Positions 56,044-64,000 of a DNA stretch of 64,000 nt are shown here, one piece after another. Source of the stretch: Fructobacillus ficulneus (GTDB lineage Bacteria; Bacillota; Bacilli; Lactobacillales; Lactobacillaceae). Position 1 is the first letter of the stretch; each line of letters starts with the position of its first letter. A program made the position numbers and the translations under genes. The stretch covers positions 142,445 through 206,444 of the forward strand of contig NZ_DF967986.1 of assembly GCF_001047075.2 (NCBI RefSeq), written 5' to 3'. The notes beneath the pieces were generated by a model. The model saw only the letters and a program-made list of their open reading frames with translations, was not told the origin of the DNA and did not search any database.

Positions 56044-56077
56044 AAAAAAGACCTAACAAGTAATTGTTAGGTCTTTT
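56044..56077. terminator. Bidirectional terminator between tag and tRNA-Arg
   Basis: AAAAGACCTAACAA - GTAA - TTGTTAGGTCTTTT, a perfect 14-bp stem between convergent units. Confidence 0.92.
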
Positions 56078-56092
56078 AACGTTATTTCTTAG

Positions 56093-56164
56093 TGCGCGAT
56101 CCGGGAGTCGAACCCGGATTGCAAGAACCGGAATCTTACGTGCTATCCATTACACTAACCGCGC
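56093..56164 (-). tRNA. tRNA-Arg(CCG)
   Basis: A 72-nt cloverleaf: acceptor GCGCGGT/ATCGCGC, anticodon stem TAAGA/TCTTG with loop TTCCGGT (anticodon CCG), T-arm TCCGGG-TTCGACT-CCCGGA, discriminator A. Confidence 0.95.
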
Positions 56165-56182
56165 GAACTAGATAATTATAAC

Positions 56183-56818
56183 CTACTTTGCTGGAATTTC
56201 CAAGTAAGTTTCGCCAATTTTTTTAAAGATTATTTTACCGGCAAAACGATTGGTGAGGTCTTCTTCAAAGCGATCGATTGCCTCTGGAGCGACTGCTACT
56301 TCGTGATGGACGGCGGTATCAAAGTTAGTTGCAAAGAGAGGATAACCTTCTTGGTTAAGCCAATAAGTTAATTGGTCGTTGTTTTGATAATCAATGGTAA
56401 TTTCGATTTTTTCCCGCCAAAGTCGTTCGACGAGACCAACGGCATCAAGGCCTTGAGCAACCGTTCCAGCATAGGCGCGGATTAAGCCACCGGCTCCAAG
56501 TTTAATTCCACCAAAATACCTGGTTACGATAGCTAGGACGTTATGAATTTGGCGCTTTTGTAGAACTTCCAGCATCGGTACTCCGGCTGTTCCAGAGGGT
56601 TCGCCGTTGTCGGAATAGCGTTTGATTTCATCGTTATCCCCCAAGACATAGGCAAAGACGTTGTGGGTAGCCTTATAGTGTTCCTTGTTAATTTGGTCGA
56701 TTAGGGTTTTGGCCTGGTCTTCACTTTCAATGCGAAAGAAATTAACAATGAAGTCTGATTTTTTGATTGTTTGTTGCCAGGAAGCTGATTCCGGGGCAAG
56801 TAAGTAAAATGGTTCCAT
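56183..56818 (-). CDS. YigZ/IMPACT family protein
   Basis: A 211-residue protein with the UPF0029 signature (HNVFAYVLGDNDEIKRYSDNGEPSGTAGVPML and TRYFGGIKLGAGGLIRAY) and a C-terminal DUF1949 domain. Related to the eukaryotic IMPACT/GCN2-binding proteins; the bacterial role is not settled. It is divergent from comFA, the yvyE-comFA arrangement known from other Firmicutes. Confidence 0.92.
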   Translation of the reverse strand: MEPFYLLAPESASWQQTIKKSDFIVNFFRIESEDQAKTLIDQINKEHYKATHNVFAYVLGDNDEIKRYSDNGEPSGTAGVPMLEVLQKRQIHNVLAIVTRYFGGIKLGAGGLIRAYAGTVAQGLDAVGLVERLWREKIEITIDYQNNDQLTYWLNQEGYPLFATNFDTAVHHEVAVAPEAIDRFEEDLTNRFAGKIIFKKIGETYLEIPAK

Positions 56819-56856
56819 AGTCCGTATTATATCATGATGACCAAAAGGAGGAAATC

Positions 56857-58125
56857 ATGATTGAACGCAGCAACTTATATGGTCGGTTAGTAACTTGGCC
56901 GAAAACAGAGCCTTTGCCAGTTGATTGCTCAGTTATGCCAACTTTCATTGGCAAGCGTTGCCAACGCTGTGGACAAGATAATCGGGCAGCATTGCCTGGA
57001 AACCACTGGTACTGCCTGGCTTGTTTGAAACTCGGGCGAGTTTCAACTCGGGATGTTTTGCTATTTTTACCGGAGCCCAATGACTTTCCTCCAGTTGCAC
57101 CAATGACCTGGCGCGGACAATTAACCAGCCGGCAGGCCACTGTCAGTCAAGACCTAGTGCAGTCCTACCAAGACCACCGCGACCACTTGGTCTGGGCGGT
57201 CACGGGAGCTGGGAAAACCGAGATGCTTTTTCCAGTGATTGACTGGGCTTTACACCACCGGGGACGGGTGGCAATACTATCTCCCCGGGTCGACGTTGTT
57301 TTAGAGTTAGCCCCACGGTTGCAGGCGGCTTTTTCTACTCCAATCCAAGTCTTGCATGGCCAAGAACGAATCCCCTATCATTACCGGCAATTAGTCTTAG
57401 CCACAACCCATCAGGCACTGCGGTTTCGTCAGGCCTTTGATTTGATTGTGGTTGATGAGGTCGATGCCTTTCCCTTTCGAGGTGATGAAGCTTTAGCCTA
57501 TGCAGTTAGTCAGGCGAAGAAGAAAGAGGGAATGGTTGTTTATTTGACAGCAACACCGACCCCAGACTTGTTAAAACGAGTAAAGCACGGTCAACTGCGC
57601 CAGTCATACTTACCGCAACGGTTTCATGGCGGGGCATTACCATTGATTCAAGTTGTCAGGGTAGGTGATTGGCGAAAACGGTGTCCGCGTCGACTAGCAG
57701 AAGCGGTTAAACATTGGCAAGACACAAAAACGCCGTTTTTGATTTTTGTACCAGAAATAAAGGACCTGGTACTGGTGGAAAAATACTTGCAAGACTTTCC
57801 CACACTTAAAGGTGCTACCGTGTACTCGCAGGACCCTGACCGAGCCTTGAAGGTGGTTAAACTTCGACGAGGTGACTACCAATATCTGATTACCACGACC
57901 ATTCTTGAACGAGGGGTAACGGTGCCTGGATTGGAAGTTGCTATCCTGGGTGCCGATGAGGGCACGTTTTCAACTGCGGCCCTGGTCCAAATTGCAGGTC
58001 GGGTTGGCCGGTCTAAGGACCGACAAGATGGACTCGTCTTAGCGTTAGTGCAGGAGCAAACATTGCCTTTACGAAGGGCACAACAGCAAATTGCGGCCCT
58101 AAATCAAAAGGCTCAAGGCCACTAA
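56857..58125 (+). CDS. comFA: Competence protein ComFA, DNA-uptake helicase-like ATPase
   Basis: A 422-residue superfamily 2 ATPase with an N-terminal zinc-finger-like Cys4 (CQRCGQ, CLAC), Walker A AVTGAGKTEML (about 115), the DEAD-box-like VVDEVDAFP, TATPTP and the late GRVGRSKDRQDG. ComFA helps pull single-stranded DNA through the membrane during transformation. It is intact and followed 10 bp later by comFC. Natural competence is not demonstrated by this alone. Confidence 0.94.
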   Translation: MIERSNLYGRLVTWPKTEPLPVDCSVMPTFIGKRCQRCGQDNRAALPGNHWYCLACLKLGRVSTRDVLLFLPEPNDFPPVAPMTWRGQLTSRQATVSQDLVQSYQDHRDHLVWAVTGAGKTEMLFPVIDWALHHRGRVAILSPRVDVVLELAPRLQAAFSTPIQVLHGQERIPYHYRQLVLATTHQALRFRQAFDLIVVDEVDAFPFRGDEALAYAVSQAKKKEGMVVYLTATPTPDLLKRVKHGQLRQSYLPQRFHGGALPLIQVVRVGDWRKRCPRRLAEAVKHWQDTKTPFLIFVPEIKDLVLVEKYLQDFPTLKGATVYSQDPDRALKVVKLRRGDYQYLITTTILERGVTVPGLEVAILGADEGTFSTAALVQIAGRVGRSKDRQDGLVLALVQEQTLPLRRAQQQIAALNQKAQGH

Positions 58126-58135
58126 AGGAGAAAGC

Positions 58136-58867
58136 ATGACCTGTTTACTATGCCAAAAGACATTGGAGGCTCAACTAAGTTTTGCTGATCGGATTCTGGG
58201 ACGAACAAGTCCGACCGAGTTGGTCTGCCAAAAATGTCGTGATTCCTTTGTCACCATTAAAGGCCTGACCTGTCGTGGTTGTGGCCGACCACTTACGCCT
58301 GAGATTGATCGTGGAGAAGATGGGACAATCTGCTTTGAATGCCAATTCTGGCTGAACCGACTCGGCTATCTCTTAGGTCATCAGGCCCTCTATGAATATG
58401 GGCCAGAACTGAAGCTGTACATGGCGGCCTATAAGTTTATGGGGGACTACCGCCTCAATATTATTTTTCGAGAGAAAATGCGGCGATTTATCAAAAGGAT
58501 TTGCCAGCAGCAAAAGATTGACTTGATTGTGCCAATTCCGGTGAGTCAGAAACGGTTCAATCAAAGGGGATTTAACCAGGTCCAACCATGGCTACCCAAG
58601 ATCGCCCAAAATCTTTTAATCGTTGATTTGGCAAACAAGGTGGATCAATCAAGTTTAGACCGCCATGCCCGTCTACACAGTCCGCAACCGTTTCGATTAA
58701 GTGAGGACTGTGGTCCTAAAATTAAAAATCGTCGAGTTCTGTTGGTGGACGACATCTATACAACCGGACGGACATTGTATCATGGTGCTGAGTGCTTTTA
58801 TCAGTTAGGGGCTGCGAAGGTTAGTTCGCTTTCGTTGGTCAGGTCTGGGGATGTCGATGACGGGTGA
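58136..58867 (+). CDS. comFC: Competence protein ComFC, phosphoribosyltransferase-like
   Basis: A 243-residue protein with an N-terminal double zinc-finger region (CLLCQKT, CQKCRD, CRGCGRP, CFECQF) and a C-terminal PRTase domain with VLLVDDIYTTGRTL. ComFC (ComF/GntX family) is needed for transformation and works with ComFA. It is complete and in an operon with comFA. Confidence 0.94.
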   Translation: MTCLLCQKTLEAQLSFADRILGRTSPTELVCQKCRDSFVTIKGLTCRGCGRPLTPEIDRGEDGTICFECQFWLNRLGYLLGHQALYEYGPELKLYMAAYKFMGDYRLNIIFREKMRRFIKRICQQQKIDLIVPIPVSQKRFNQRGFNQVQPWLPKIAQNLLIVDLANKVDQSSLDRHARLHSPQPFRLSEDCGPKIKNRRVLLVDDIYTTGRTLYHGAECFYQLGAAKVSSLSLVRSGDVDDG

Positions 58868-58911
58868 GAACCTGGTATACTAGGAATGGAAAAACAAAGG
58901 AGTATTCGCAA

Positions 58912-59136
58912 ATGTCCCCCATCGTAACGCTCGCGATTAACGTCGTGTCAATCTATTTTGTCTTTTATTTGCTGCAACCGGTTGATTTTACTAAAATCAT
59001 GCCCAAAAATCCGAACCAAGCAGCGATATTAAAAGTGGTGATCGCAACCATTCTTGGCTTCTTATTAGCAACTGCTATGATTAGTCTGGTTTCGGCTGCA
59101 CAAGAAATTCCGAATACGGTTTTAAAGCTGTCTTAA
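58912..59136 (+). CDS. DUF1146 family small membrane protein
   Basis: A 74-residue protein with two transmembrane helices (about 5-22 and 41-62), of the DUF1146 (YwzB-like) family. The ATG at 58912 has AAAGGAG upstream. In many Firmicutes it is encoded directly before an mreB/mbl gene, as here. Function unknown. Confidence 0.8.
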   Translation: MSPIVTLAINVVSIYFVFYLLQPVDFTKIMPKNPNQAAILKVVIATILGFLLATAMISLVSAAQEIPNTVLKLS

Positions 59137-59171
59137 AAGATTTATAAGACTACGCCGAAACTGGTCAAGTA

Positions 59172-59180
59172 TGGTATAAT
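59172..59180 (+). promoter_or_regulatory. Extended -10 promoter of mbl
   Basis: TG-G-TATAAT, 73 bp before the mbl ATG. Confidence 0.55.
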
Positions 59181-59253
59181 TTAAAAGATTGTAGGGTACT
59201 ATGCCTAGAATTTATTGGCCCTACTGAACATGAATTTTGGAGAAATAATAACC

Positions 59254-60237
59254 ATGGCAAAAGATATTGGAATTGATTTAGGAACCGCCAACGTTTTGAT
59301 TTATGTTGAGGGCGAAGGCGTTGTCCTGAATGAACCTTCCGTTGTCGCCGTTGACGACAAGACTGACCGCGTTTTGGCCGTTGGTGCCGAAGCTTATCGG
59401 ATGGTTGGTCGAACTCCCGGAAATATCCGGGCCGTTCGTCCTTTGAAGGATGGAGTCATCTCTGACTTCGATATTACCGAAGCAATGTTGACTTACTTCG
59501 TTAACAAGTTGAATGTAAAGGGCTTTATGTCAAAGCCTAACATTATGATTTGTGCCCCAACTAATATTAGTGAAATCGAACGTAAGGCAATTATCCAAGC
59601 GGCTGAAAAAGCTGGTGGAGCAAAGGTCTACTTAGACTACGAACCAAAGGTTGCTGCAATCGGTGCTGGCCTTGATATTTTCAAGCCAGTTGGTTCAATG
59701 GTCATCGATATGGGTGGGGGAACTTCAGATATCGCCATCTTGTCATTGGGTGATATCGTGGTTGCTGAATCAATTCGCGTTGCCGGTGATCGTATGAACA
59801 TCGATATCGTCAACTACTTGAAGCGTGAACATGGCTTGGTAGTTGGAGAACGTTCAGCTGAAACCATTAAGATTGAAATTGGATCTGCTTTGCAGTCTGA
59901 TGATCCAAAGACAATGACCGTTCGTGGTCGCGATAACTTTGAGGGGATGCCTCAAACAATCACAGTTAACGCTAACGAAATTGAATCTGCCTTGCATGAT
60001 ACATTGGTACAAATCGCCGATGCAGCTCACTTGGCACTTTCAAAGTTGCCACCAGAATTAGCAGCTGACATCATTGATCATGGTGTGATGTTAACTGGTG
60101 GTGGTGCCTTGTTAGAAGGATTGGACAAGTTTATGGCTGACCGCTTGAACGTCCCAGTCTTTGTTTCAGAATCACCATTGGACAACGTGGCCAAGGGAAC
60201 AGGGGCATTGTTGGAACACATGATGTCTAAGAAGTAA
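59254..60237 (+). CDS. mbl: Actin-like rod-shape protein (MreB/Mbl family)
   Basis: A 327-residue bacterial actin: phosphate loops DIGIDLGTANVLIY and VIDMGGGTSDIAIL, the adenine-binding LTGGGALLEG and a late SPLDNVAKGTGALLE. It forms membrane-associated filaments that guide wall elongation. The start at 59254 gives the family N-terminus; in-frame starts 14 codons or less upstream are weaker. The DUF1146-mreB-DUF2969-rodA order marks it as the Mbl-like copy of lactic acid bacteria. A cell with Mbl and RodA should show lateral wall growth. Confidence 0.93.
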   Translation: MAKDIGIDLGTANVLIYVEGEGVVLNEPSVVAVDDKTDRVLAVGAEAYRMVGRTPGNIRAVRPLKDGVISDFDITEAMLTYFVNKLNVKGFMSKPNIMICAPTNISEIERKAIIQAAEKAGGAKVYLDYEPKVAAIGAGLDIFKPVGSMVIDMGGGTSDIAILSLGDIVVAESIRVAGDRMNIDIVNYLKREHGLVVGERSAETIKIEIGSALQSDDPKTMTVRGRDNFEGMPQTITVNANEIESALHDTLVQIADAAHLALSKLPPELAADIIDHGVMLTGGGALLEGLDKFMADRLNVPVFVSESPLDNVAKGTGALLEHMMSKK

Positions 60238-60246
60238 GGAGTTGGC

Positions 60247-60456
60247 ATGAGCAAAAAAAATCAGAGCTTTGGTGTTTCTTTAGTAACTAAGGACGACCAA
60301 ATCCAGGTTTTGGTTGATAATCAACCAATTGGCAAAATCGAACAAAATCAGGGGAGCTATACTGGTGTTTTAGGTAAGCAAGTTGTTATTGCGACCGCTC
60401 AGTCAACTGATGAAGCCTTGCAAGCAATTTTGGCCTCATTTAATCTCTACCATTAA
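60247..60456 (+). CDS. DUF2969 family protein
   Basis: A 69-residue protein (SKKNQSFGVSLVTKDDQIQVLVD... DEALQAILASFNLYH) of the DUF2969 family, a lactobacillales protein encoded between mreB and rodA. No signal or membrane segment; function unknown. It is 9 bp after mbl, with a ribosome binding site AAGGAGTTGG. Confidence 0.85.
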   Translation: MSKKNQSFGVSLVTKDDQIQVLVDNQPIGKIEQNQGSYTGVLGKQVVIATAQSTDEALQAILASFNLYH

Positions 60457-60469
60457 TTTTTTAAGAGAA

Positions 60470-60529
60470 TCCTTTGCTCCGGCAGGGGGTTTATGTACAT
60501 ATTATGCTTTAAATTTATTCTGCAAAGGA
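60470..60529 (+). promoter_or_regulatory. Candidate hairpin sequestering the rodA ribosome binding site
   Basis: TCCTTTGC (60470-60477) is the exact complement of GCAAAGGA (60522-60529), which contains the AAGGA ribosome binding site of rodA. In between, a 24-codon frame starts at ATG 60493 after CAGGGGG and runs over the stem and the rodA start to 60567. Confidence 0.35.
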
Positions 60530-60538
60530 AGATTCATC

Positions 60539-61750
60539 ATGCAACGAATCGCATCACACAAAACTGACCGCCCATCAGCTTCTGAGTTGGACTGGGGAAT
60601 GATTTTGATTTTAATTTTGCTGATGTTAATCGGCTTGTACTCGCTTTACTTTGCGATTTTAAATGGTGGCAAAGATGCTTCGCCAATTAAGGCAGTGGTC
60701 ATGCAAATGGCTTATTGGATTGCGGGGGGAGTCATGATTGCTGTAATCATGCGCTTTGATGCTTTCCAACTTTGGCGGTTAGCACCGTTTGCTTATGCTT
60801 TTTCTTTTGTTTTACTGATTGCCGTTTTAATTTTCTATAACCGAGCCTTGTATGCCAATGCCGGTGCCAAGTCTTGGATTGTTTTGGGACCAATATCGAT
60901 TCAGCCAGCTGAATTCGTTAAGCCGGCCTATATCTTGATGTTGTCAAAGGTCGTGGCCAACCACAACCGGTTGAACCCAGTCCACCGAGTGGACTCGGAT
61001 TGGCTTTTACTTGGCAAGATTGCAGGTTGTTTCCTGCCAATTGCTTTTTTGATTGCTTTGCAAAACGATTTGGGAACTTTACTAGTCTTCTTGGCGATTA
61101 CAGCTGGAATCGTTGTTGTTTCTGGAATCACTTGGCGCATCCTTGGACCAATCTTTGCTTTCGCCGGTGCCGTTGGTTCTGCCATGATTTTTTTGGTCGC
61201 ATCAACAATCGGTCGAAATATTTTGAGCGGTTTAGGTTTTCAAACTTATCAGTTTGCTCGAATTGATGCCTGGTTGCATCCGGGTCAAGATACTTCCAAC
61301 ACTGGCTACCAAACCTATCAGAATTTGAAGGCTATTGGTTCTGGTCAGTTGTGGGGCTCTGGATTTGGAAACATGAAGGTCTTTGTGCCGGTTCGTGAAT
61401 CCGACATGATTTTTTCAGTCATGGGTGAATCCTTTGGTTTTGTTGGTGGTGCTTTCTTAATTCTTTTGTACTTCTTGCTGATGTATCGAATGATTAAGGC
61501 AACGTTTAAAGCCCGGAATGGTTTTTATGCCTACATTGCGACCGGGGTAATCATGATGGTCCTATTCCACGTTTTTGAAAACGTCGGAATGAATATCGGT
61601 TTGTTACCATTGACGGGAATTCCGCTCCCCTTCATTTCGCAGGGAGGTTCATCTTTGGTCTCAAATATGATTGGAGTCGGCTTAATCATGTCGATTTCCT
61701 ACCAGCAACAAAGTCGGACATTTAACGATTCGAATGAATTTAATTTGTAA
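60539..61750 (+). CDS. rodA: Peptidoglycan glycosyltransferase RodA/FtsW (SEDS family)
   Basis: A 403-residue SEDS protein with ten hydrophobic helices. GAKSWIVLGPISIQPAEFVKPAYI carries the conserved Asp/Glu surroundings, with NDLGTLLVFLAIT, ESDMIFSVMGESFGF and the end GIPLPFISQGGSSL. It polymerises lipid II in the elongation machinery. The company of mbl points to RodA rather than FtsW. The ATG at 60539 follows AAAGGAAGATTC; longer starts lie in a region with no ribosome binding site. Confidence 0.92.
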   Translation: MQRIASHKTDRPSASELDWGMILILILLMLIGLYSLYFAILNGGKDASPIKAVVMQMAYWIAGGVMIAVIMRFDAFQLWRLAPFAYAFSFVLLIAVLIFYNRALYANAGAKSWIVLGPISIQPAEFVKPAYILMLSKVVANHNRLNPVHRVDSDWLLLGKIAGCFLPIAFLIALQNDLGTLLVFLAITAGIVVVSGITWRILGPIFAFAGAVGSAMIFLVASTIGRNILSGLGFQTYQFARIDAWLHPGQDTSNTGYQTYQNLKAIGSGQLWGSGFGNMKVFVPVRESDMIFSVMGESFGFVGGAFLILLYFLLMYRMIKATFKARNGFYAYIATGVIMMVLFHVFENVGMNIGLLPLTGIPLPFISQGGSSLVSNMIGVGLIMSISYQQQSRTFNDSNEFNL

Positions 61751-61758
61751 GGAGAAGT

Positions 61759-62748
61759 ATGGAAGAACTTGCAGAAATTCATGAAAAAATAAAGATTCTA
61801 CTAGATCAGCTCCGCAACGGTGATATTTATGAGTCACTGCCAGAGCTACTCTATGTTTTAAAGGAAAATGTTGATCTCAATCCCGCCGAACCAACACCCC
61901 GTCCCCATGATTCAACCATGGCTCTTGAGCAAATGCATGTTTATCAGGAAGCTTGGTCGGACAATGAAGGTGAAGACCAGCAGTTGATTTCAGATTCTGA
62001 CTTAAGATTTTTTGTTCACCAACTGGCTTCGCCAAGTGCAAAAATCCGCGATACCGGCACGTTTTTCTTTTTAGGCAATGCCATTCAAAGTGGCCATTTA
62101 AATAGTGATCAAATGGCCTGGCTCACTGCCGAATTGATTAACGACGAAATTTTACTGTGTCAAATTTTAGAGGAAGAAAACGATGGAGCTTATGGTCGTT
62201 CGTTTTCTGTAGCACTTTTGTCAATTTTGTTGACGGTTGACCAACAACTGGCAGAACCATTCATTTCAGTCCAGCTAAAAGTGGCTATCGTAGAACAAAT
62301 CAGTTTGTTTGCCTTGTTAGAAGTTGATACGCGAGGCTTTGTTCCGGGTCATGGTTGGGTTCATGCCTTTACCCATTTAGCTAATGTCATGGGAACTATT
62401 TTTGATCGCACAGATATTCCCAGAGCGAATAAGCTCTTCATGGTAGCATGTCTGATGACAAACTTCCGGCACCTGAATACTGCCCTGACAATGGGTGAAA
62501 TTGGTCGGTTAGTTGGTGTTATTTTGAAGCTTACTCAAAAGCATAGCCTATATGCTGAGTATTTCTTGCTCTCATTAAAGCTTTGGCGCCAAGACCTGGT
62601 GAATGAACCATTTGCCCAAACGCGGTCAAGGTGGCAAAAGTTGTATATCCGGGTTGATTTTTTCCAACAAATTTTAGCCTACGGTCCTGAAGAAGTCCCT
62701 GAAAAAATTTGGGCATATGTTCAGGAGACCAAAAATTATTTATCTTAA
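61759..62748 (+). CDS. DUF2785 family protein
   Basis: A 329-residue soluble, mostly helical protein. GRSFSVALLSILLTVDQ and DTRGFVPGHGWVHAFTHLANV match the DUF2785 family, whose members have helical repeats and a conserved Arg-Gly...Gly-Trp-x-His segment. The function is unknown. It follows rodA by 8 bp, with AAGGAGAAG, so it is probably cotranscribed. Confidence 0.75.
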   Translation: MEELAEIHEKIKILLDQLRNGDIYESLPELLYVLKENVDLNPAEPTPRPHDSTMALEQMHVYQEAWSDNEGEDQQLISDSDLRFFVHQLASPSAKIRDTGTFFFLGNAIQSGHLNSDQMAWLTAELINDEILLCQILEEENDGAYGRSFSVALLSILLTVDQQLAEPFISVQLKVAIVEQISLFALLEVDTRGFVPGHGWVHAFTHLANVMGTIFDRTDIPRANKLFMVACLMTNFRHLNTALTMGEIGRLVGVILKLTQKHSLYAEYFLLSLKLWRQDLVNEPFAQTRSRWQKLYIRVDFFQQILAYGPEEVPEKIWAYVQETKNYLS

Positions 62749-62756
62749 CCAATTAA

Positions 62757-63982
<1,226 letters not shown>

Positions 63983-63983
<1 letters not shown>

Positions 63984-64000
63984 TGATTAATAAAATAAAT
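63983..64000 (+). CDS. Possible start of the next gene (cut by window edge)
   Basis: ATG at 63983 shares its A with the ddl stop codon (TAATG) and is open to the window edge (MINKIN). A TAATG junction is typical of coupled genes, but six codons cannot identify the product. Confidence 0.3.

Overview
The window is a contiguous stretch of chromosome from a low-to-moderate GC Gram-positive bacterium, almost certainly a heterofermentative lactic acid bacterium of the Leuconostoc/Fructobacillus/Weissella group. The evidence is a dltXABCD operon, a murT-gatD pair, alr followed by mazF, two RimI-like genes between tsaB and tsaD, and a D-Ala ligase whose active-site loop carries Phe (YDYQSKF). That Phe is the signature of the D-Ala-D-Lac ligases of intrinsically vancomycin-resistant lactic acid bacteria. 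The genus cannot be fixed from the sequence alone. Nearly everything is core genome. I see no insertion sequence, prophage, plasmid gene, CRISPR array or rRNA.

Layout. 1-3.8 kb, minus strand: EIIC-like membrane protein, alpha/beta hydrolase, TPM-domain protein, lemA (cut by the window edge). 3.8-8.4 kb: dltXABCD (teichoic acid D-alanylation). 8.4-13.4 kb: acpS, alr, mazF, a CiaRH-like two-component system and a PDZ-less htrA. 13.4-18.7 kb: thioredoxin-like gene, a MetF-like gene, a KimA-type potassium importer, then gatD/murT on the minus strand. 18.8-25.7 kb: tdk, prfA, prmC, sua5, ptsH, tsaB, two acetyltransferases and tsaD (peptide release and the t6A tRNA modification genes). 25.8-35.9 kb: rex, femX-like, HAD phosphatase, FUSC-like protein, nitroreductase, groES-groEL under CIRCE, DUF3290/DUF421 membrane genes, adh, cbpB. 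36-47.6 kb: the pth-mfd-rqcP-divIC-tilS-hpt-ftsH-hslO-lysS housekeeping run. 47.6-52.7 kb: tRNA genes, two tandem MFS transporters, an oxidoreductase and a probable structured small RNA. 52.7-56.2 kb: a divergent tpiA, eno, tag and tRNA-Arg. 56.2-64 kb: yigZ, comFA-comFC, DUF1146, mbl, DUF2969, rodA, DUF2785, ddl.

Functional themes. Cell-envelope genes dominate: D-alanylation (dlt), D-Ala supply (alr), D-Ala-D-Lac ligase (ddl), lipid II amidation (murT/gatD), cross-bridge synthesis (femX), elongation (mbl, rodA) and division (divIC). Stress and quality control form a second theme: groESL, ftsH, hslO, htrA with its adjacent two-component system, rqcP, mfd.

The most unusual observations are: (i) Hsp33 with no cysteine at all, so it cannot carry the redox-switch zinc centre; (ii) MurT in which all four zinc-ribbon cysteines are replaced, while the zinc sites of thymidine kinase, ComFA and alcohol dehydrogenase in the same window are kept; (iii) a rod-shaped minus-strand RNA of about 160 nt with its own extended -10 promoter and terminator at 51.7-51.86 kb, a 6S RNA candidate; (iv) a triosephosphate isomerase with several altered signature residues; (v) mfd, whose full-length reading frame seems to require an ATT start; and (vi) small translational control elements such as a 13-codon leader ORF before the second MFS gene. 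All calls rest on reading the sequence; no database search was run.
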